Assembly (NCBI GenBank): GCA_965216695.1
Contig: OZ244212.1
Span: forward strand, 4,216,001-4,280,000
Direction: 5' to 3'
DNA length: 64,000 nt
Origin: G965216695 sp965216695
GTDB lineage: Bacteria > Pseudomonadota > Gammaproteobacteria > Pseudomonadales > Azotimanducaceae
Shown here: in pieces, positions 42,871-52,342 of the stretch
How positions within the stretch are numbered: position 1 is the stretch's first letter
How the letters are laid out: every line of letters starts with the position of its first letter
The notes under the pieces: model-generated
Databases searched by the model: none
Told to the model about the DNA's origin: nothing
Seen by the model: the letters and a program-made list of their open reading frames with translations, nothing else
Program-made: the position numbers and the translations under genes

Positions 42871-43977
42871 ATGAATGTTGAACGGGCCGATGCGCTGGTG
42901 CTGGAGGCGCCACGTGACCTTCGCCGCAGGGCATTCGATCGGCCGGATCCAGGCGCAAGCGAAGGATGGCTGCGGATCGAAGCCTGCGGGTTGTGCGGCA
43001 CCGATCACGAGCAGTACACGGGCCTGATTCGCAGCCCGCGGCCGTTTGTTCCGGGACACGAAGTCGTAGGCGTCGTGGAGGAACTCGGTGACGAAGCGGC
43101 CGCGCGGTGGGGCGTTCGCCGGGGCCAGCGCGTAGCGGTGGAGGTGTTCAAATCGTGCCGCGAGTGCAGCGCCTGTCGCGCCGGTGTTTACCGCCGGTGC
43201 GAGAACAACGGGCTTGCAACAATGGTCGGATTCACGCCGGTGGATGTGCCCCCAGGCCTCGGCGGCGGGTATGCAACGCATCTGTTTCTGGAACGCGATT
43301 CCATGCTGATGGCGGTCCCGGAGGACATGGATCCGGTGCTGGCGACGCTGTTCAATCCGCTCGGTGCCGGCATTCGCTGGGCGGCGGATCTGCCGCAGAC
43401 TGCGCCCGGTGACGTGGTCGCAATTCTGGGGCCGGGCATCCGCGGTATCTGCGCGGCGGTTGCGGCCAAAGCGGCCGGTGCAGCGTTTGTGATGATTACC
43501 GGACTGGGGCCGAGGGATGCGCAACGGCTGGCGATTGCGGCGCGGTTCGGCGCGGATCTTGCCGTGGACGTTGCGCAGACGGATCCGAACCGTGCGCTCG
43601 CAGACGCCGTTGGCCGGAAAGCAGATGTAGTCGTCGACGTAACTGCGAAAGCACCGGCTGCGTTGGGACAAGCGGTAAGACTCGCCCGGCCCGGCGGAAC
43701 CATCGTGCTCGCCGGCGTTCGCGGTACTGCGGACACTCCAGGGTTCGAGCCGGATCACGTCGTGTACAAAGAGCTGCGTATCCTGGGCGCGCTCGGCGTG
43801 GACGTGTCTGCCTACACGCAGGCGTTAGCGCTCTTGGAGAGTGGCGCTTATCCGTTTGCCGACCTCCCGCGCGTGGTCGCCGGGTTCGATGCGCTCGAGC
43901 CGTTGATTCAGACGATGGCGGGCGAGCATACTGACGTACCGCCGCTGCACGGTGTCTTTGATCCGACGAGGGGGTAG
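42871..43977 (+). CDS. Zinc-dependent MDR alcohol dehydrogenase
   Basis: The 368-residue enzyme has the catalytic zinc ligands C42 (CGLCGTD), H63-E64 (PGHEVVGVVEE) and the structural zinc set C96, C99, C102, C110. ILGPGIRGICAAVAAKAAGA is the NAD-binding motif, somewhat altered. It oxidises an alcohol using NAD(P). I chose ATG 42871; a GTG six bases earlier is possible. It lies 75 bases after the pectinacetylesterase-like gene and 20 bases before the thioesterase gene, so co-expression is likely. Confidence 0.92.
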   Translation: MNVERADALVLEAPRDLRRRAFDRPDPGASEGWLRIEACGLCGTDHEQYTGLIRSPRPFVPGHEVVGVVEELGDEAAARWGVRRGQRVAVEVFKSCRECSACRAGVYRRCENNGLATMVGFTPVDVPPGLGGGYATHLFLERDSMLMAVPEDMDPVLATLFNPLGAGIRWAADLPQTAPGDVVAILGPGIRGICAAVAAKAAGAAFVMITGLGPRDAQRLAIAARFGADLAVDVAQTDPNRALADAVGRKADVVVDVTAKAPAALGQAVRLARPGGTIVLAGVRGTADTPGFEPDHVVYKELRILGALGVDVSAYTQALALLESGAYPFADLPRVVAGFDALEPLIQTMAGEHTDVPPLHGVFDPTRG

Positions 43978-43997
43978 GGGGGGATAGGGAGTAGAGC

Positions 43998-44435
43998 TTG
44001 GCTGAACCGACGTTCGACGTTTTCAACAAACAATGGGCCGACAACGTCATCGGGCGCGTGTCCAGAAAAGGCATTGACGCCTATCTGCAGTTCAAGATCA
44101 CCGACGTGACACCGGGTCGTCTCGTTTGCGAGATGCCGGTAACCGACGAGATTGTCACCTACATTGGTAACGTACACGGCGGCTGCCTCTCGGCACTGTG
44201 CGATCATGTGCTGGGGACGGTTATGTACCCGGTCATGCCGGAAGGCTTCTGGGCAGCGACCACCGAGTTCAAGATCAATCTGCTGGCACCCGTAACGCAG
44301 GGCGTGTGTGTTGCAACGGCGGAAATCGTCTCCATGAGCCGCCGGCTTGCGGTCGTTCGGATCGGTATCGAAAATGAAGGCCGACTCGTGGCGGCAGCTC
44401 AAGGGACCTGCACGATCGTCGCCCCGAAAAAATAA
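43998..44435 (+). CDS. PaaI-type hotdog-fold thioesterase
   Basis: The 145-residue protein has the PaaI layout: DVTPGRLVCEMPVTDEIVTYIGNVHGGCLSALCDHVLGTVMYP, with HGG and a downstream D typical of the hotdog active site, and ATTEFKINLLAPVTQGVCVATAEIVSMSRRLAVVRIGI. It hydrolyses acyl-CoA. The TTG start has GGGAG 6 bases before it. It sits between dehydrogenase and molybdenum hydroxylase genes, in line with release of a CoA-activated product. Confidence 0.9.
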   Translation: MAEPTFDVFNKQWADNVIGRVSRKGIDAYLQFKITDVTPGRLVCEMPVTDEIVTYIGNVHGGCLSALCDHVLGTVMYPVMPEGFWAATTEFKINLLAPVTQGVCVATAEIVSMSRRLAVVRIGIENEGRLVAAAQGTCTIVAPKK

Positions 44436-44451
44436 ACTACGTGAGCCGGCT

Positions 44452-46740
44452 ATGAACAACCCCGCAGAATTCAACTGGATCGGTACACGGCCGATTCGGC
44501 CGGACGGCGTCGAGAAGGTAACTGGCAAAGCCAACTACGGCGCAGATTTTACGCTGCCGGGCATGGTGTTCGGTGCCGTGGTTCGCAGCCCTGTGCCGCA
44601 CGCGCGCATTCGCGGCGTGGACGCGAGTCGAGCGCTGGCGCTGGATGGTGTTTTCGTGGTGGTAACCGCAGCTGATTTCCCTGGACGCAGCAAGATCAGC
44701 GTAAACCGGAAGCGTTTCTTCGCGAACATCATGGCCGGCGACAAGGCGTTGTACGTTGGTCACCCCGTTGCGGCCGTCGCTGCTCGAACGCTGGAACTGG
44801 CGCGGCACGCGGCGACGCTGGTCGATGTGGACTACGAACCGCTGCCGCACGTCCTCGACATGCAGGAGGCGATGCAGCCCGACGCGCCGTTGTTGCATGA
44901 CGACATGTTTACGCAGGGACTCCCCGATACACCCGATTCGCCATCCAACGTGTCGCAGTACCTTCGTTTAGGCAAAGGTGATGTGGAAGCGGGATTTGCC
45001 GATGCCGATGTGATTGTTGAGCGTACGTTCGTCACGCCGATGGTGCATCAGGGGTACATCGAGCCTCATGCGTGCGTCGCGGATTACGGCTCAGATGGCC
45101 GCGTCACACTGTGGTGTTCGAGTCAGGGGCATTTCGGCATCCGGGACATGGCGGCGCTGTCGCTCGGTATGGACACGGGCGACATCCGGGTTATTCCAGC
45201 GGAGATCGGCGGCGGGTTCGGTGGCAAGACGGTGGTGTATCTCGAACCGCTCGCCATTCGACTGTCTGCCGTTGCGGGCCGTCCGGTGAAGATGGTGATG
45301 ACGCGCGACGAAGTGTTTCAGGCAACAGGACCGGCATCGGGCACGATCAATACGGTGAAGATCGGGTGTCGCCGCGACGGGACGATCACCGCAATGGCCG
45401 CGGAACTGCTCTATGAATCCGGTGCGTTTCCGGGCAGTCCGCTGAACGCCGGCGCGATGTGCATTTTTGCGCCCTACGATGTCGCCAACGTACGCGTTGA
45501 GGGGCGGGAGGTGGTGGTCAACAAGCCGCGGGTCAATGCCTACCGGGCGCCTGGTGCGCCGCAATCGATGTTCGCGGGCGAGTCCGTGCTGGACGAGCTT
45601 GCGCAGAAACTTGGCATGGACCCACTCGACCTTCGTCTGAAGAATGCGGCGGAGAAGGGAACGCACGCTGTATACGGACCTCGGTTCGGTGATATTGGAC
45701 TGGTCGACTGTTTACGAGCCGCGCAGTCCCATCCGCACTACAACGCGCCGTTGGCCGAAGGACACGGCCGCGGCGTTGCCGTTGGTTTCTGGTTCAATGG
45801 GGGCAACAACTCCAGTGCAGAAGTGCACGTAGCGGAATCGGGCATGATTCAGGTGGTGGAGGGCAATCCTGACATCGGCGGCAGCCGCGCATCCATGGCG
45901 TTGATGGCCGCCGAGACATTGCAGGTGCCATACGAACGCGTGCGCGTGCGCGTGGGAGACACGGATAGCACTGGGTTTTGCAATACCACCGGTGGAAGCC
46001 GTACAACCTTTGCGACCGGTATGGCGGTTATCCGAGCGTGCGAGGATGTGGTGCTGCAACTGCGCCAGCGCGCGGCGCTGACGTGGGGAATCGAACCGGA
46101 TCAGGTGGAGTGGCGGGACGGTGCGGCCCATCCGATACAGGGCGTGAACGTCGAAGTCGAACCGATCCCATTGGCGAAACTCGCGCGAAGTTTTCCGAAG
46201 ACTGGCGGGCCGATATCTGCCAGAGCGTCGCTGAACGCTCAGGGCCCGGGACCGTCGTTTGCGGTGAACCTCTGCGACGTTGCGATCGACCGGGACACGG
46301 GACAGTCGCAGGTTGTGCGTTTCACGGCGATCCAGGACGCGGGTCGGGCGATTCACCCGGATTACGTGGAAGGTCAGATGCAGGGCGGCGCCGCGCAGGG
46401 AATAGGCTGGGCGTTGAACGAGGAGTATGTGTTCAACGTTGATGGGACTCAGGAGAATCCCGGCTTTCTGGACTACCGCATGCCCGTCACATCTGACCTG
46501 CCCATGATCGACACACAGATCGTAGAGGTGCCTAACGAAACGCACCCGTATGGTGTTCGGGGCGTCGGCGAGACACCGATCGTTGCGCCATTGGCAGCGG
46601 TGGGTAACGCGGTCAGCCGGGCGATCGGCGTGCGTGTGACGACGCTGCCCCTGTCGCCACCCCGTATTCTGGACGCGCTCGAGTCCGGCACGCGGTCGGC
46701 AGACCCCGCCGCGTCGGAGTCAGTCGATACGACCCGGTAG
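44452..46740 (+). CDS. Molybdopterin-binding subunit of xanthine dehydrogenase/aldehyde oxidase family
   Basis: The 762-residue protein matches large subunits of the xanthine dehydrogenase family: VEKVTGKANYGADF, G253-GGFGGK259, AYRAPGAPQSMFAGES (364 onward) and the catalytic glutamate E707 in GVRGVGE. These enzymes hydroxylate aldehydes, N-heterocycles or aromatic CoA esters. No [2Fe-2S] subunit (about 160 residues) or FAD subunit (about 290) lies next to it, which is unusual. I chose ATG 44452 rather than the longer frame overlapping the thioesterase. The 3' end overlaps the convergent isomerase gene by 21 bases. Confidence 0.92.
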   Translation: MNNPAEFNWIGTRPIRPDGVEKVTGKANYGADFTLPGMVFGAVVRSPVPHARIRGVDASRALALDGVFVVVTAADFPGRSKISVNRKRFFANIMAGDKALYVGHPVAAVAARTLELARHAATLVDVDYEPLPHVLDMQEAMQPDAPLLHDDMFTQGLPDTPDSPSNVSQYLRLGKGDVEAGFADADVIVERTFVTPMVHQGYIEPHACVADYGSDGRVTLWCSSQGHFGIRDMAALSLGMDTGDIRVIPAEIGGGFGGKTVVYLEPLAIRLSAVAGRPVKMVMTRDEVFQATGPASGTINTVKIGCRRDGTITAMAAELLYESGAFPGSPLNAGAMCIFAPYDVANVRVEGREVVVNKPRVNAYRAPGAPQSMFAGESVLDELAQKLGMDPLDLRLKNAAEKGTHAVYGPRFGDIGLVDCLRAAQSHPHYNAPLAEGHGRGVAVGFWFNGGNNSSAEVHVAESGMIQVVEGNPDIGGSRASMALMAAETLQVPYERVRVRVGDTDSTGFCNTTGGSRTTFATGMAVIRACEDVVLQLRQRAALTWGIEPDQVEWRDGAAHPIQGVNVEVEPIPLAKLARSFPKTGGPISARASLNAQGPGPSFAVNLCDVAIDRDTGQSQVVRFTAIQDAGRAIHPDYVEGQMQGGAAQGIGWALNEEYVFNVDGTQENPGFLDYRMPVTSDLPMIDTQIVEVPNETHPYGVRGVGETPIVAPLAAVGNAVSRAIGVRVTTLPLSPPRILDALESGTRSADPAASESVDTTR

Positions 46741-47661
46741 CGCCCGGCGCCCGAAACCCAGGGCGTCGTAAAAAGAGTACGCGCGTTCTGCTGCGGCACA
46801 CGCGTCGGCACAGTTTGCGCCGAGGAGTGACCGCTCAACCACGACAGGACCGTCGAACCTTGCCTCTCTCAGTGTGTTCGCGATCGCGTCGAACGCGACG
46901 ATTCCCCGGCCCGGTTCACAGAACACACCGGCTGCCGCAGCTTCCGCAAAGGTTGCGTTTTTGTCGACACAGCGCTGGTGAATGGTGGCGTTCAGATCGC
47001 GCAAGTGCACGTAGTTGATCAGTTGGTTGTAGTTGGCAATGTCCTTCGCTGGGTTTCCGCCAGCGTAAGCCCATTGACCCGTGTCGAAACACAGTCCAAT
47101 CGAGCCGTGGGTGTCGGTTGCGAAACGGTCCGTTTCGGTGGCCGTCTCGACCGCAAACCCAACGTGCGGATGATAGGTTGCTGTCAGACCGATCTCATCA
47201 GTGGCAACGCGTGCCACCTCAATGACGCCCGCGATCATGCGCTTCCAGTTAGACGGGTTTAGCGACCGCTGCGTTGCGGACGCCCCTTGTGCAAGCAACA
47301 GCACGAACGACGCTCCAGCAGCACGGGTAAACTCACCCTGCGTCCGCAGCGCGCGGATTGCGCTTTGGAGCCCGTCCCGGGTGTGGAACGGCGCGGCGAT
47401 GTATCCGCACGTGAGGCTCAGGTTGCGGCTGCGCAACGCGTCCCGCAACGTGCCCGCTTCCGTAGGGAGATAGCCGTCGGGGCCGAGTTCCACTAACTCG
47501 TAGCCCGCGGCGGCGGCACCATCGAGGAAATCGGTCCAGCTGATCCGCGATGCATCGCTCGCTTGCCATATACCGAACGCATCCGGATTGATACCGAGTC
47601 GACCAACCCGGTCTGCGGCGGCCTCGCCGTGCTCGGGACCGTGACGTTCAGCGCGCGACAT
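46720..47661 (-). CDS. TIM-barrel sugar-phosphate isomerase/endonuclease IV-like protein
   Basis: The 313-residue protein has the xylose-isomerase-like TIM barrel: GYELVELGPDGYLP, GLTATYHPHVGFAVETATETDRF, GLCFDTGQWAYAGGNPAKDI, YVHLRDLNATIHQRC and VVVERSLLG with H, D and E at metal positions. Members act on inositol or sugars (IolE-type) or other polyols. It starts 6 bases after the ArsM stop, in the same frame and strand, suggesting translation coupling. The functional link between arsenic methylation and sugar isomerisation is not clear. Confidence 0.85.
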   Translation of the reverse strand: MSRAERHGPEHGEAAADRVGRLGINPDAFGIWQASDASRISWTDFLDGAAAAGYELVELGPDGYLPTEAGTLRDALRSRNLSLTCGYIAAPFHTRDGLQSAIRALRTQGEFTRAAGASFVLLLAQGASATQRSLNPSNWKRMIAGVIEVARVATDEIGLTATYHPHVGFAVETATETDRFATDTHGSIGLCFDTGQWAYAGGNPAKDIANYNQLINYVHLRDLNATIHQRCVDKNATFAEAAAAGVFCEPGRGIVAFDAIANTLREARFDGPVVVERSLLGANCADACAAAERAYSFYDALGFGRRALPGRID

Positions 47662-47667
47662 GGCGCT

Positions 47668-48732
47668 TCAGCAGCAGCCGCCGGACTGTGGCTCTGGCGT
47701 CGGCTGCGTGTGACGCGCAGGACCGAAGACGTTCGGCGCGCCGCAGCCGGGGAACGCGCCCAGGTGCGTTGTGCCCTCGCCCAGGATCTCGAAGTGGTCG
47801 GCGAAGCGACTTTCGGTCAGCATCTTCAATGTATTGCGGCACACGGGAAAGACCCCGCCGCGCTCGATTTGGTGATCCACGTCCAGCTCGAACACGGTGG
47901 GCATTTCCTTGACGCCGCCATCGTAGAGAACGGCCTGACCGTAATCTTCGCAGGAGGCATCCGGATTCACGAGCTTGAACAGGCGTGCCGTTACGGAGGC
48001 GAACTGGATCGGTTCGAGTTTCGCTTTTACATCGGTACCGGTCAGCGTGAGAGGGCGATGGTCACATACCCGCGGATCCGCGAAACCGGCGGCGCGGGCA
48101 ATGGACAGGTAGTCATTCCAGTACAGCGCGCCGGACAGACACTCGCCGTAGAGTACGGGATCGCTCCGCAAGGCGTCGGGGATGCGTCGGTCGGCGTAGA
48201 CGTCGGAGAAATACAGTTCGCCCCCGGGCTTCAGCAGGTTGTAGGCCGCCTCAAAAACCGCAGGCTTGTCGGTGCACAGGTTGATCACGCAATTGGAAAT
48301 GATCAGATCGAAGCTGTTTGGTTCCAGATCCAGCGCTTGCAGATCTTCCAGGTACCCTTCCAGGAAACGCGTGTTTGCGTGGGCGTAGCCAAACGCATTC
48401 GCGTGCCATTGCTCGTGTTTGCGGGCAACGGCCAGTTGTTCCGGTGTCATGTCGACCCCGGTCACGGACCCCGCCTCGCCGACCAGGCACGCCAGAGTGA
48501 ACGCATCGCGACCGGCGCCCGAGCCCAGGTCCAGAACATTCAGCCCTTCCAGTCGGGGCGGAATGACCAAACCACAGCCGTAGTAGCGTGCGGCAACCTC
48601 CGGGTGGATGCGTGCGAGTGCAGCGCGTACGTGCGGCGGCGGTGCCTCCTGGGCGCAGCACGCGTCGGTTTGCAGATCGTCGCTCGTCGTGAGCGTCTGG
48701 CCGTAGTAGGTTTTTACGAGTTCCTGATTCAT
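47668..48732 (-). CDS. arsM: Arsenite S-adenosylmethionine methyltransferase
   Basis: The 354-residue protein begins MNQELVKTYYGQTL and has the ArsM motif RYYGCGLVIPPRLEGLNVLDLGSGAGRDAF. The cysteines C25/C26, C53, C148 and C198 match the arsenite-binding cysteines of algal ArsM (C44, C72, C174, C224); the last pair is 50 residues apart in both. A terminal GGCC adds further thiols. It methylates As(III) to mono- and dimethyl arsenicals. No arsR or arsB lies nearby; regulation is not visible. I chose ATG 48732 because it starts at the family-typical sequence. Confidence 0.95.
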   Translation of the reverse strand: MNQELVKTYYGQTLTTSDDLQTDACCAQEAPPPHVRAALARIHPEVAARYYGCGLVIPPRLEGLNVLDLGSGAGRDAFTLACLVGEAGSVTGVDMTPEQLAVARKHEQWHANAFGYAHANTRFLEGYLEDLQALDLEPNSFDLIISNCVINLCTDKPAVFEAAYNLLKPGGELYFSDVYADRRIPDALRSDPVLYGECLSGALYWNDYLSIARAAGFADPRVCDHRPLTLTGTDVKAKLEPIQFASVTARLFKLVNPDASCEDYGQAVLYDGGVKEMPTVFELDVDHQIERGGVFPVCRNTLKMLTESRFADHFEILGEGTTHLGAFPGCGAPNVFGPARHTQPTPEPQSGGCC

Positions 48733-48794
48733 AGTGCGCGTCTGGTTGAATTCCCTAGAATACATGTTAATCAATATCGGCTACGGGAGGGGGC

Positions 48795-49241
48795 ATGCTA
48801 CAGACAGCACCGATGGAAGTTGGCATACCGGTCGTAGACTTGGACACCATGCTTGCATTCTACTGCGACGTACTCGGTTGCCGGGAAGTGCGTCGCGCCG
48901 ATATTCCCGCGGCGCTGAGCCGCGCGATCCGTACCGCTGCAGACGGCTACGTCAACGTCTGGCTCGAGACGCCGAATGGCGAGGTGATCAAACTCATGAA
49001 GCCGGGTGCAGCACCGGAGCGCACGCCTGCGGCGTCGTTTTCCGCTGACCGGACCGGGATTGCGTACCTCACGTTCTATTGCAGCGATCTGGAAGGGGTG
49101 CTGGAACGTGCAGCCACTCAAGGCGCTCAGGTCCGTTCCGACGCGTCGGCGCGCAGCGGCGATATCGGCGTGAAGCTCGTTTTCTTCGAGGATCCCGAGG
49201 GCAATGTCATTGAACTGGTGGAACCCGTAGCGGGTGCCTGA
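48795..49241 (+). CDS. VOC/glyoxalase-type protein
   Basis: The 148-residue protein has a bleomycin-resistance/glyoxalase layout: MEVGIPVVDLDTMLAFYCDVLGCREV at the start and GVKLVFFEDPEGNVIELVEPV at the end with the usual GNxIEL metal strand. It is divergent from the arsM gene, sharing a 62-base intergenic region, so it might handle an arsenical or related adduct, but that is speculation. It converges with the P450 gene at 49248, 6 bases away. Confidence 0.87.
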   Translation: MLQTAPMEVGIPVVDLDTMLAFYCDVLGCREVRRADIPAALSRAIRTAADGYVNVWLETPNGEVIKLMKPGAAPERTPAASFSADRTGIAYLTFYCSDLEGVLERAATQGAQVRSDASARSGDIGVKLVFFEDPEGNVIELVEPVAGA

Positions 49242-49247
49242 ATCGGG

Positions 49248-50546
49248 TCATTCTCCCGTGTCCGGCTCGGGTGTGAACGCGATTTTCAGTTCCTTCAATA
49301 TTCGCAAGCTGTAGTTGGGTACATGGCGGTAGCGGTTCTCCGGCAGCAGTTCAAACTCGGCGATACCGTCCAGAAATGCTTTGAATGCCCAATACAGTTC
49401 GCGCCGCGCCAGCGGCGCACCCAGGCAATAGTGTGTGCCGGTGCTGAAGCCCAGATGCGATGCCGCGTTGCGTCGATCCAGATCGATGTCGTCGGGTCGC
49501 TCGAAGTGCCTGGGGTCACGATTTCCGGATGCGTAGCGTAGATCGACTTGTGCGCCTTTCGGTATCAACGTGCCATGAATTTCGTAGTCGTGTTTTGCGG
49601 TGCGCATCATGCCCTGCGTGGGTGTCTCGAGCCGTACGACCTCCTCGCAGAACGTTTTCAGGTACCTGTCGGGCTCGGACTTTAGTCGCTGCCAGATACG
49701 CGGATGTTTACCGAGTAGCATAATCCCAGCGGAGATCGCGTTGGTGGTGGTCTCCGATCCGCCGACGAACGTATCCTGCATCATCTCGGCGTGCAGTTCG
49801 TTGTCCGACAGTGGCCGGCCCCAACCGGGAACCTCTAGGTTGACGAGGTCAGACAGAAGCGAATCGTCGGGGGCAGCACGCAACGCATCGAAGAGCTTCT
49901 GAAAGTAGTGCTGCGCCTCGATTTCGAGATCCGTGTAGTACAGCTTTTCGTCGGCGCTCAGTCCCAGGCTCAAGCCCTTGATCCAGCCGTCTGTCCACTT
50001 CTTGATCTGCCAGATGTCGTCGGGGTTGGCACCCATCTGGCGACAGATGATGATCAGCGGTAACGGCACGGCATACTGAGCGACCACGTCACAGTGCCCG
50101 TCGTTACGAAACCCGGACACGAGTTCGTACGCCAGATCTTTCACCTGGGAATCCAGCCCCTGAATACGCTTCGGGCGGAACGCCTGGTCGAATATCGATC
50201 GCATCTGTTTGTGTTCGGGGTCGTCCCGTGCGGCGAGTGATGCGCCGGGTACCCAGCCGCGTTCCAGGAATCGGTCGTGCGCAAGTTTTGCGTTGCCGGT
50301 GAGGGTCGAGGGGTCGTTCCCCGGCCGGAAGTTACTGAAGTTTTCGTAGTCCAGCGCAATCGTGCGCTGGTCTTCGTAGCGCGTGACGACATAGACGCCG
50401 GTCCGCGGGTCGAGAAACACGGGTGCTTCTTCGCGCAGCAATGCGTACGTGGGATACGGGCACTCCAGTACTTCCGGATCCGAGAGCGTCGCGTCGTCGA
50501 CGCTGTGCGGGCATACCGGATCGGCCATACGGTCGGTATCCGTCAT
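49248..50546 (-). CDS. Cytochrome P450
   Basis: The 432-residue P450 has the heme-binding motif FSTGTHYC374LGAPLARRE, the I-helix TFVGGSETTTNAISAGI with the oxygen-activating E/T pair, and EEVVRLETP for the ExxR motif. The size fits soluble bacterial class I P450s, which need ferredoxin and ferredoxin reductase from elsewhere. SDR and aldolase-like genes nearby suggest oxidation of a terpenoid or steroid. It follows the SDR gene at 50595 by 48 bases on the same strand. Confidence 0.95.
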   Translation of the reverse strand: MTDTDRMADPVCPHSVDDATLSDPEVLECPYPTYALLREEAPVFLDPRTGVYVVTRYEDQRTIALDYENFSNFRPGNDPSTLTGNAKLAHDRFLERGWVPGASLAARDDPEHKQMRSIFDQAFRPKRIQGLDSQVKDLAYELVSGFRNDGHCDVVAQYAVPLPLIIICRQMGANPDDIWQIKKWTDGWIKGLSLGLSADEKLYYTDLEIEAQHYFQKLFDALRAAPDDSLLSDLVNLEVPGWGRPLSDNELHAEMMQDTFVGGSETTTNAISAGIMLLGKHPRIWQRLKSEPDRYLKTFCEEVVRLETPTQGMMRTAKHDYEIHGTLIPKGAQVDLRYASGNRDPRHFERPDDIDLDRRNAASHLGFSTGTHYCLGAPLARRELYWAFKAFLDGIAEFELLPENRYRHVPNYSLRILKELKIAFTPEPDTGE

Positions 50547-50594
50547 ACGCCAGGTCCGGTTTTGGCGCGCGGGCCTTGGGACGCGAGCATTGGG

Positions 50595-51431
50595 TCAGAG
50601 CACATAGCCTTCTCCTGAGGCGCGCACGGTGATGTCACCGATCGTGACCCCCCACGGCTGATTGATGGTATACACGATCTGTTCCGCGAGGTGTTCCGGG
50701 TCGAGCACCGCGTATTCGATGTGCTCCACAGAGGCTTCTTCCGGGGGCTGCGTACCATCGGCGAATGCGGCCACCCGCTGCCCGTAGGTTGCCGCGTTTT
50801 GCCCGAGAATTCCCACAACCGCTCCCTGATTGACGATGCTGCCGCTCAATCCGGTGCCCGGAACGCCGGTGGGTCTAACGATCGTGACTTTGATCTGGCC
50901 CTGTCCCTCGACGCGAAGCGACTCCGACAGGAAATTCACGGCGGCTTTTGTCGCGCCATACACACCTGCGCCGGCTACTGGGTAGTTGCTGTAGATCGAC
51001 GACAGGTTGACGATGTGACCGCGCCCCTGGCGGATCATGGGGTCGTGCGCTGCGATGATGCCGTACATCACGCCACGAAAGTTGATGTCGATGCACCGGT
51101 CCCACGCGGATACAGCCTGGGCGTGATCGGCGTGAAACGCCAGCGGCATTACGCCTGCGTTGTTGATCCACACGTCGAGTTCACCGAAGGACGACTCGCA
51201 TACTCGGGCGAGCGCATGCATCTCCTCGAGCTGCGTAACATCGGCTCGCGTCGTCACGAGGTTGCCGGTGAGGTCCGAGACGCCGGGTGCAAGGTCTTTC
51301 AGCGCGTCTTCGTCGATATCGCCGGCAACGACGTTGGCGCCCAATTCGAGCGAGCGCAGGGCAACCAGACGACCGAATCCGCTCCCTGCGCCAGTAATTA
51401 CGACGCTGCGTCCGCGCAGGTGATTGGTCAT
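50595..51431 (-). CDS. Short-chain dehydrogenase/reductase
   Basis: The 278-residue SDR has VITGAGSGFGRLVALRSLELGANVVAGDID, INNAGVMPLAF and YGATKAAVNFLSESLRVEG, typical of classical SDRs with NAD or NADP. It precedes the P450 gene on the same strand with a 48-base gap, so the two probably form an operon in which the SDR oxidises a hydroxyl made by the P450. Confidence 0.92.
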   Translation of the reverse strand: MTNHLRGRSVVITGAGSGFGRLVALRSLELGANVVAGDIDEDALKDLAPGVSDLTGNLVTTRADVTQLEEMHALARVCESSFGELDVWINNAGVMPLAFHADHAQAVSAWDRCIDINFRGVMYGIIAAHDPMIRQGRGHIVNLSSIYSNYPVAGAGVYGATKAAVNFLSESLRVEGQGQIKVTIVRPTGVPGTGLSGSIVNQGAVVGILGQNAATYGQRVAAFADGTQPPEEASVEHIEYAVLDPEHLAEQIVYTINQPWGVTIGDITVRASGEGYVL

Positions 51432-51562
51432 GCGTTGTCCTCCCGTGAATCCAGCGTCGGCGTTCGTTGCCCGCTGATTCTAATCACCCGGGCGGCGATG
51501 GTCATTGTTGTCGGTCGCATGCTACGGTGCCGTTTGTTGCAGGACCATCAGAAGAGGTGTGT

Positions 51563-52327
51563 ATGAGCGAGGCGCGAGTCGTTGGAGACGTCCGGGATGC
51601 GGTGTCGCCGGAGGAATGGCAACGGCGGGTAGATCTGGCTGCGCTGTATCGTCTGGTTGCGTTACACGGGTGGGACGATTTCCTGTTCACGCACCTCTCG
51701 GCGCGCGTACCCGGACCGGAGCATCATTTTCTGATCAATCCCCTGGGCATGCGGTTCGATGAGGTTGCGGCCTCGAACCTGGTGAAGGTCGACATGGACG
51801 GGCAGAAGGTTATGGCGACGCCGTACGACATCAACCCCGCGGGCTTCACGATCCATTCTGCGGTGCATATGGCCCGGGACGATGCCCAGTTTGTTATGCA
51901 TCTGCACACCGACGACGGTGTTGCCGTGTCCGCGATGGAAGCCGGTCTGCTGCCGTTGTCTCAGCACGCGATGCAGTGTGGCGAGATCGCCTACCACGAC
52001 TACGAAGGGGTTGCGCTGGATCTGGACGAACGGGAGCGGATTGTTGCCGACCTCGGCGACGGGCAGTTTATGATTCTGAGGAATCACGGCACGCTGACCG
52101 TGGGAGGTTCGGCCAACGCGGCGTTCATGGCAATGTATTACCTCGAACGGGCCTGTACGATCCAGGTTAAGGCGCTTGCCGGCGGCTCGGTGAATATGCC
52201 GCCGCAGGGATCAGCCGAGAAGGCGGCGCAGCAATCCCGGCTGCTGTTCGATGGCAGCACGGATGCCATCGCGTGGCCGGCATGGCTCCGAAAACTGGAT
52301 GCGCTGGACGAGGGTTTCCGTCACTGA
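51563..52327 (+). CDS. Class II aldolase/adducin-like protein
   Basis: The 254-residue protein has the class II aldolase/FucA fold with zinc-binding HLHTD (about residue 111-115) and RNHGTLTVGG, and ALYRLVALHGWDDFLFTHLSARVPG at the start. It resembles phosphate-independent relatives found near P450 and steroid-degradation genes. It may cleave or hydrate an aldol. I chose ATG 51563 after the AGAGG at 51553-51557. It is convergent with the second P450 gene. Confidence 0.88.
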   Translation: MSEARVVGDVRDAVSPEEWQRRVDLAALYRLVALHGWDDFLFTHLSARVPGPEHHFLINPLGMRFDEVAASNLVKVDMDGQKVMATPYDINPAGFTIHSAVHMARDDAQFVMHLHTDDGVAVSAMEAGLLPLSQHAMQCGEIAYHDYEGVALDLDERERIVADLGDGQFMILRNHGTLTVGGSANAAFMAMYYLERACTIQVKALAGGSVNMPPQGSAEKAAQQSRLLFDGSTDAIAWPAWLRKLDALDEGFRH

Positions 52328-52342
52328 CGAACCGTCTGCGCG

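Noticed and set aside
47661..47670. Second Sec candidate: TGA after GGCC of ArsM, in frame with the next gene
   Set aside because: The GGCC ending is normal for ArsM, the nearest hairpin (GCGC/GCGC) starts only a few bases after the TGA, too close for a bacterial SECIS, and the next gene has its own ATG.
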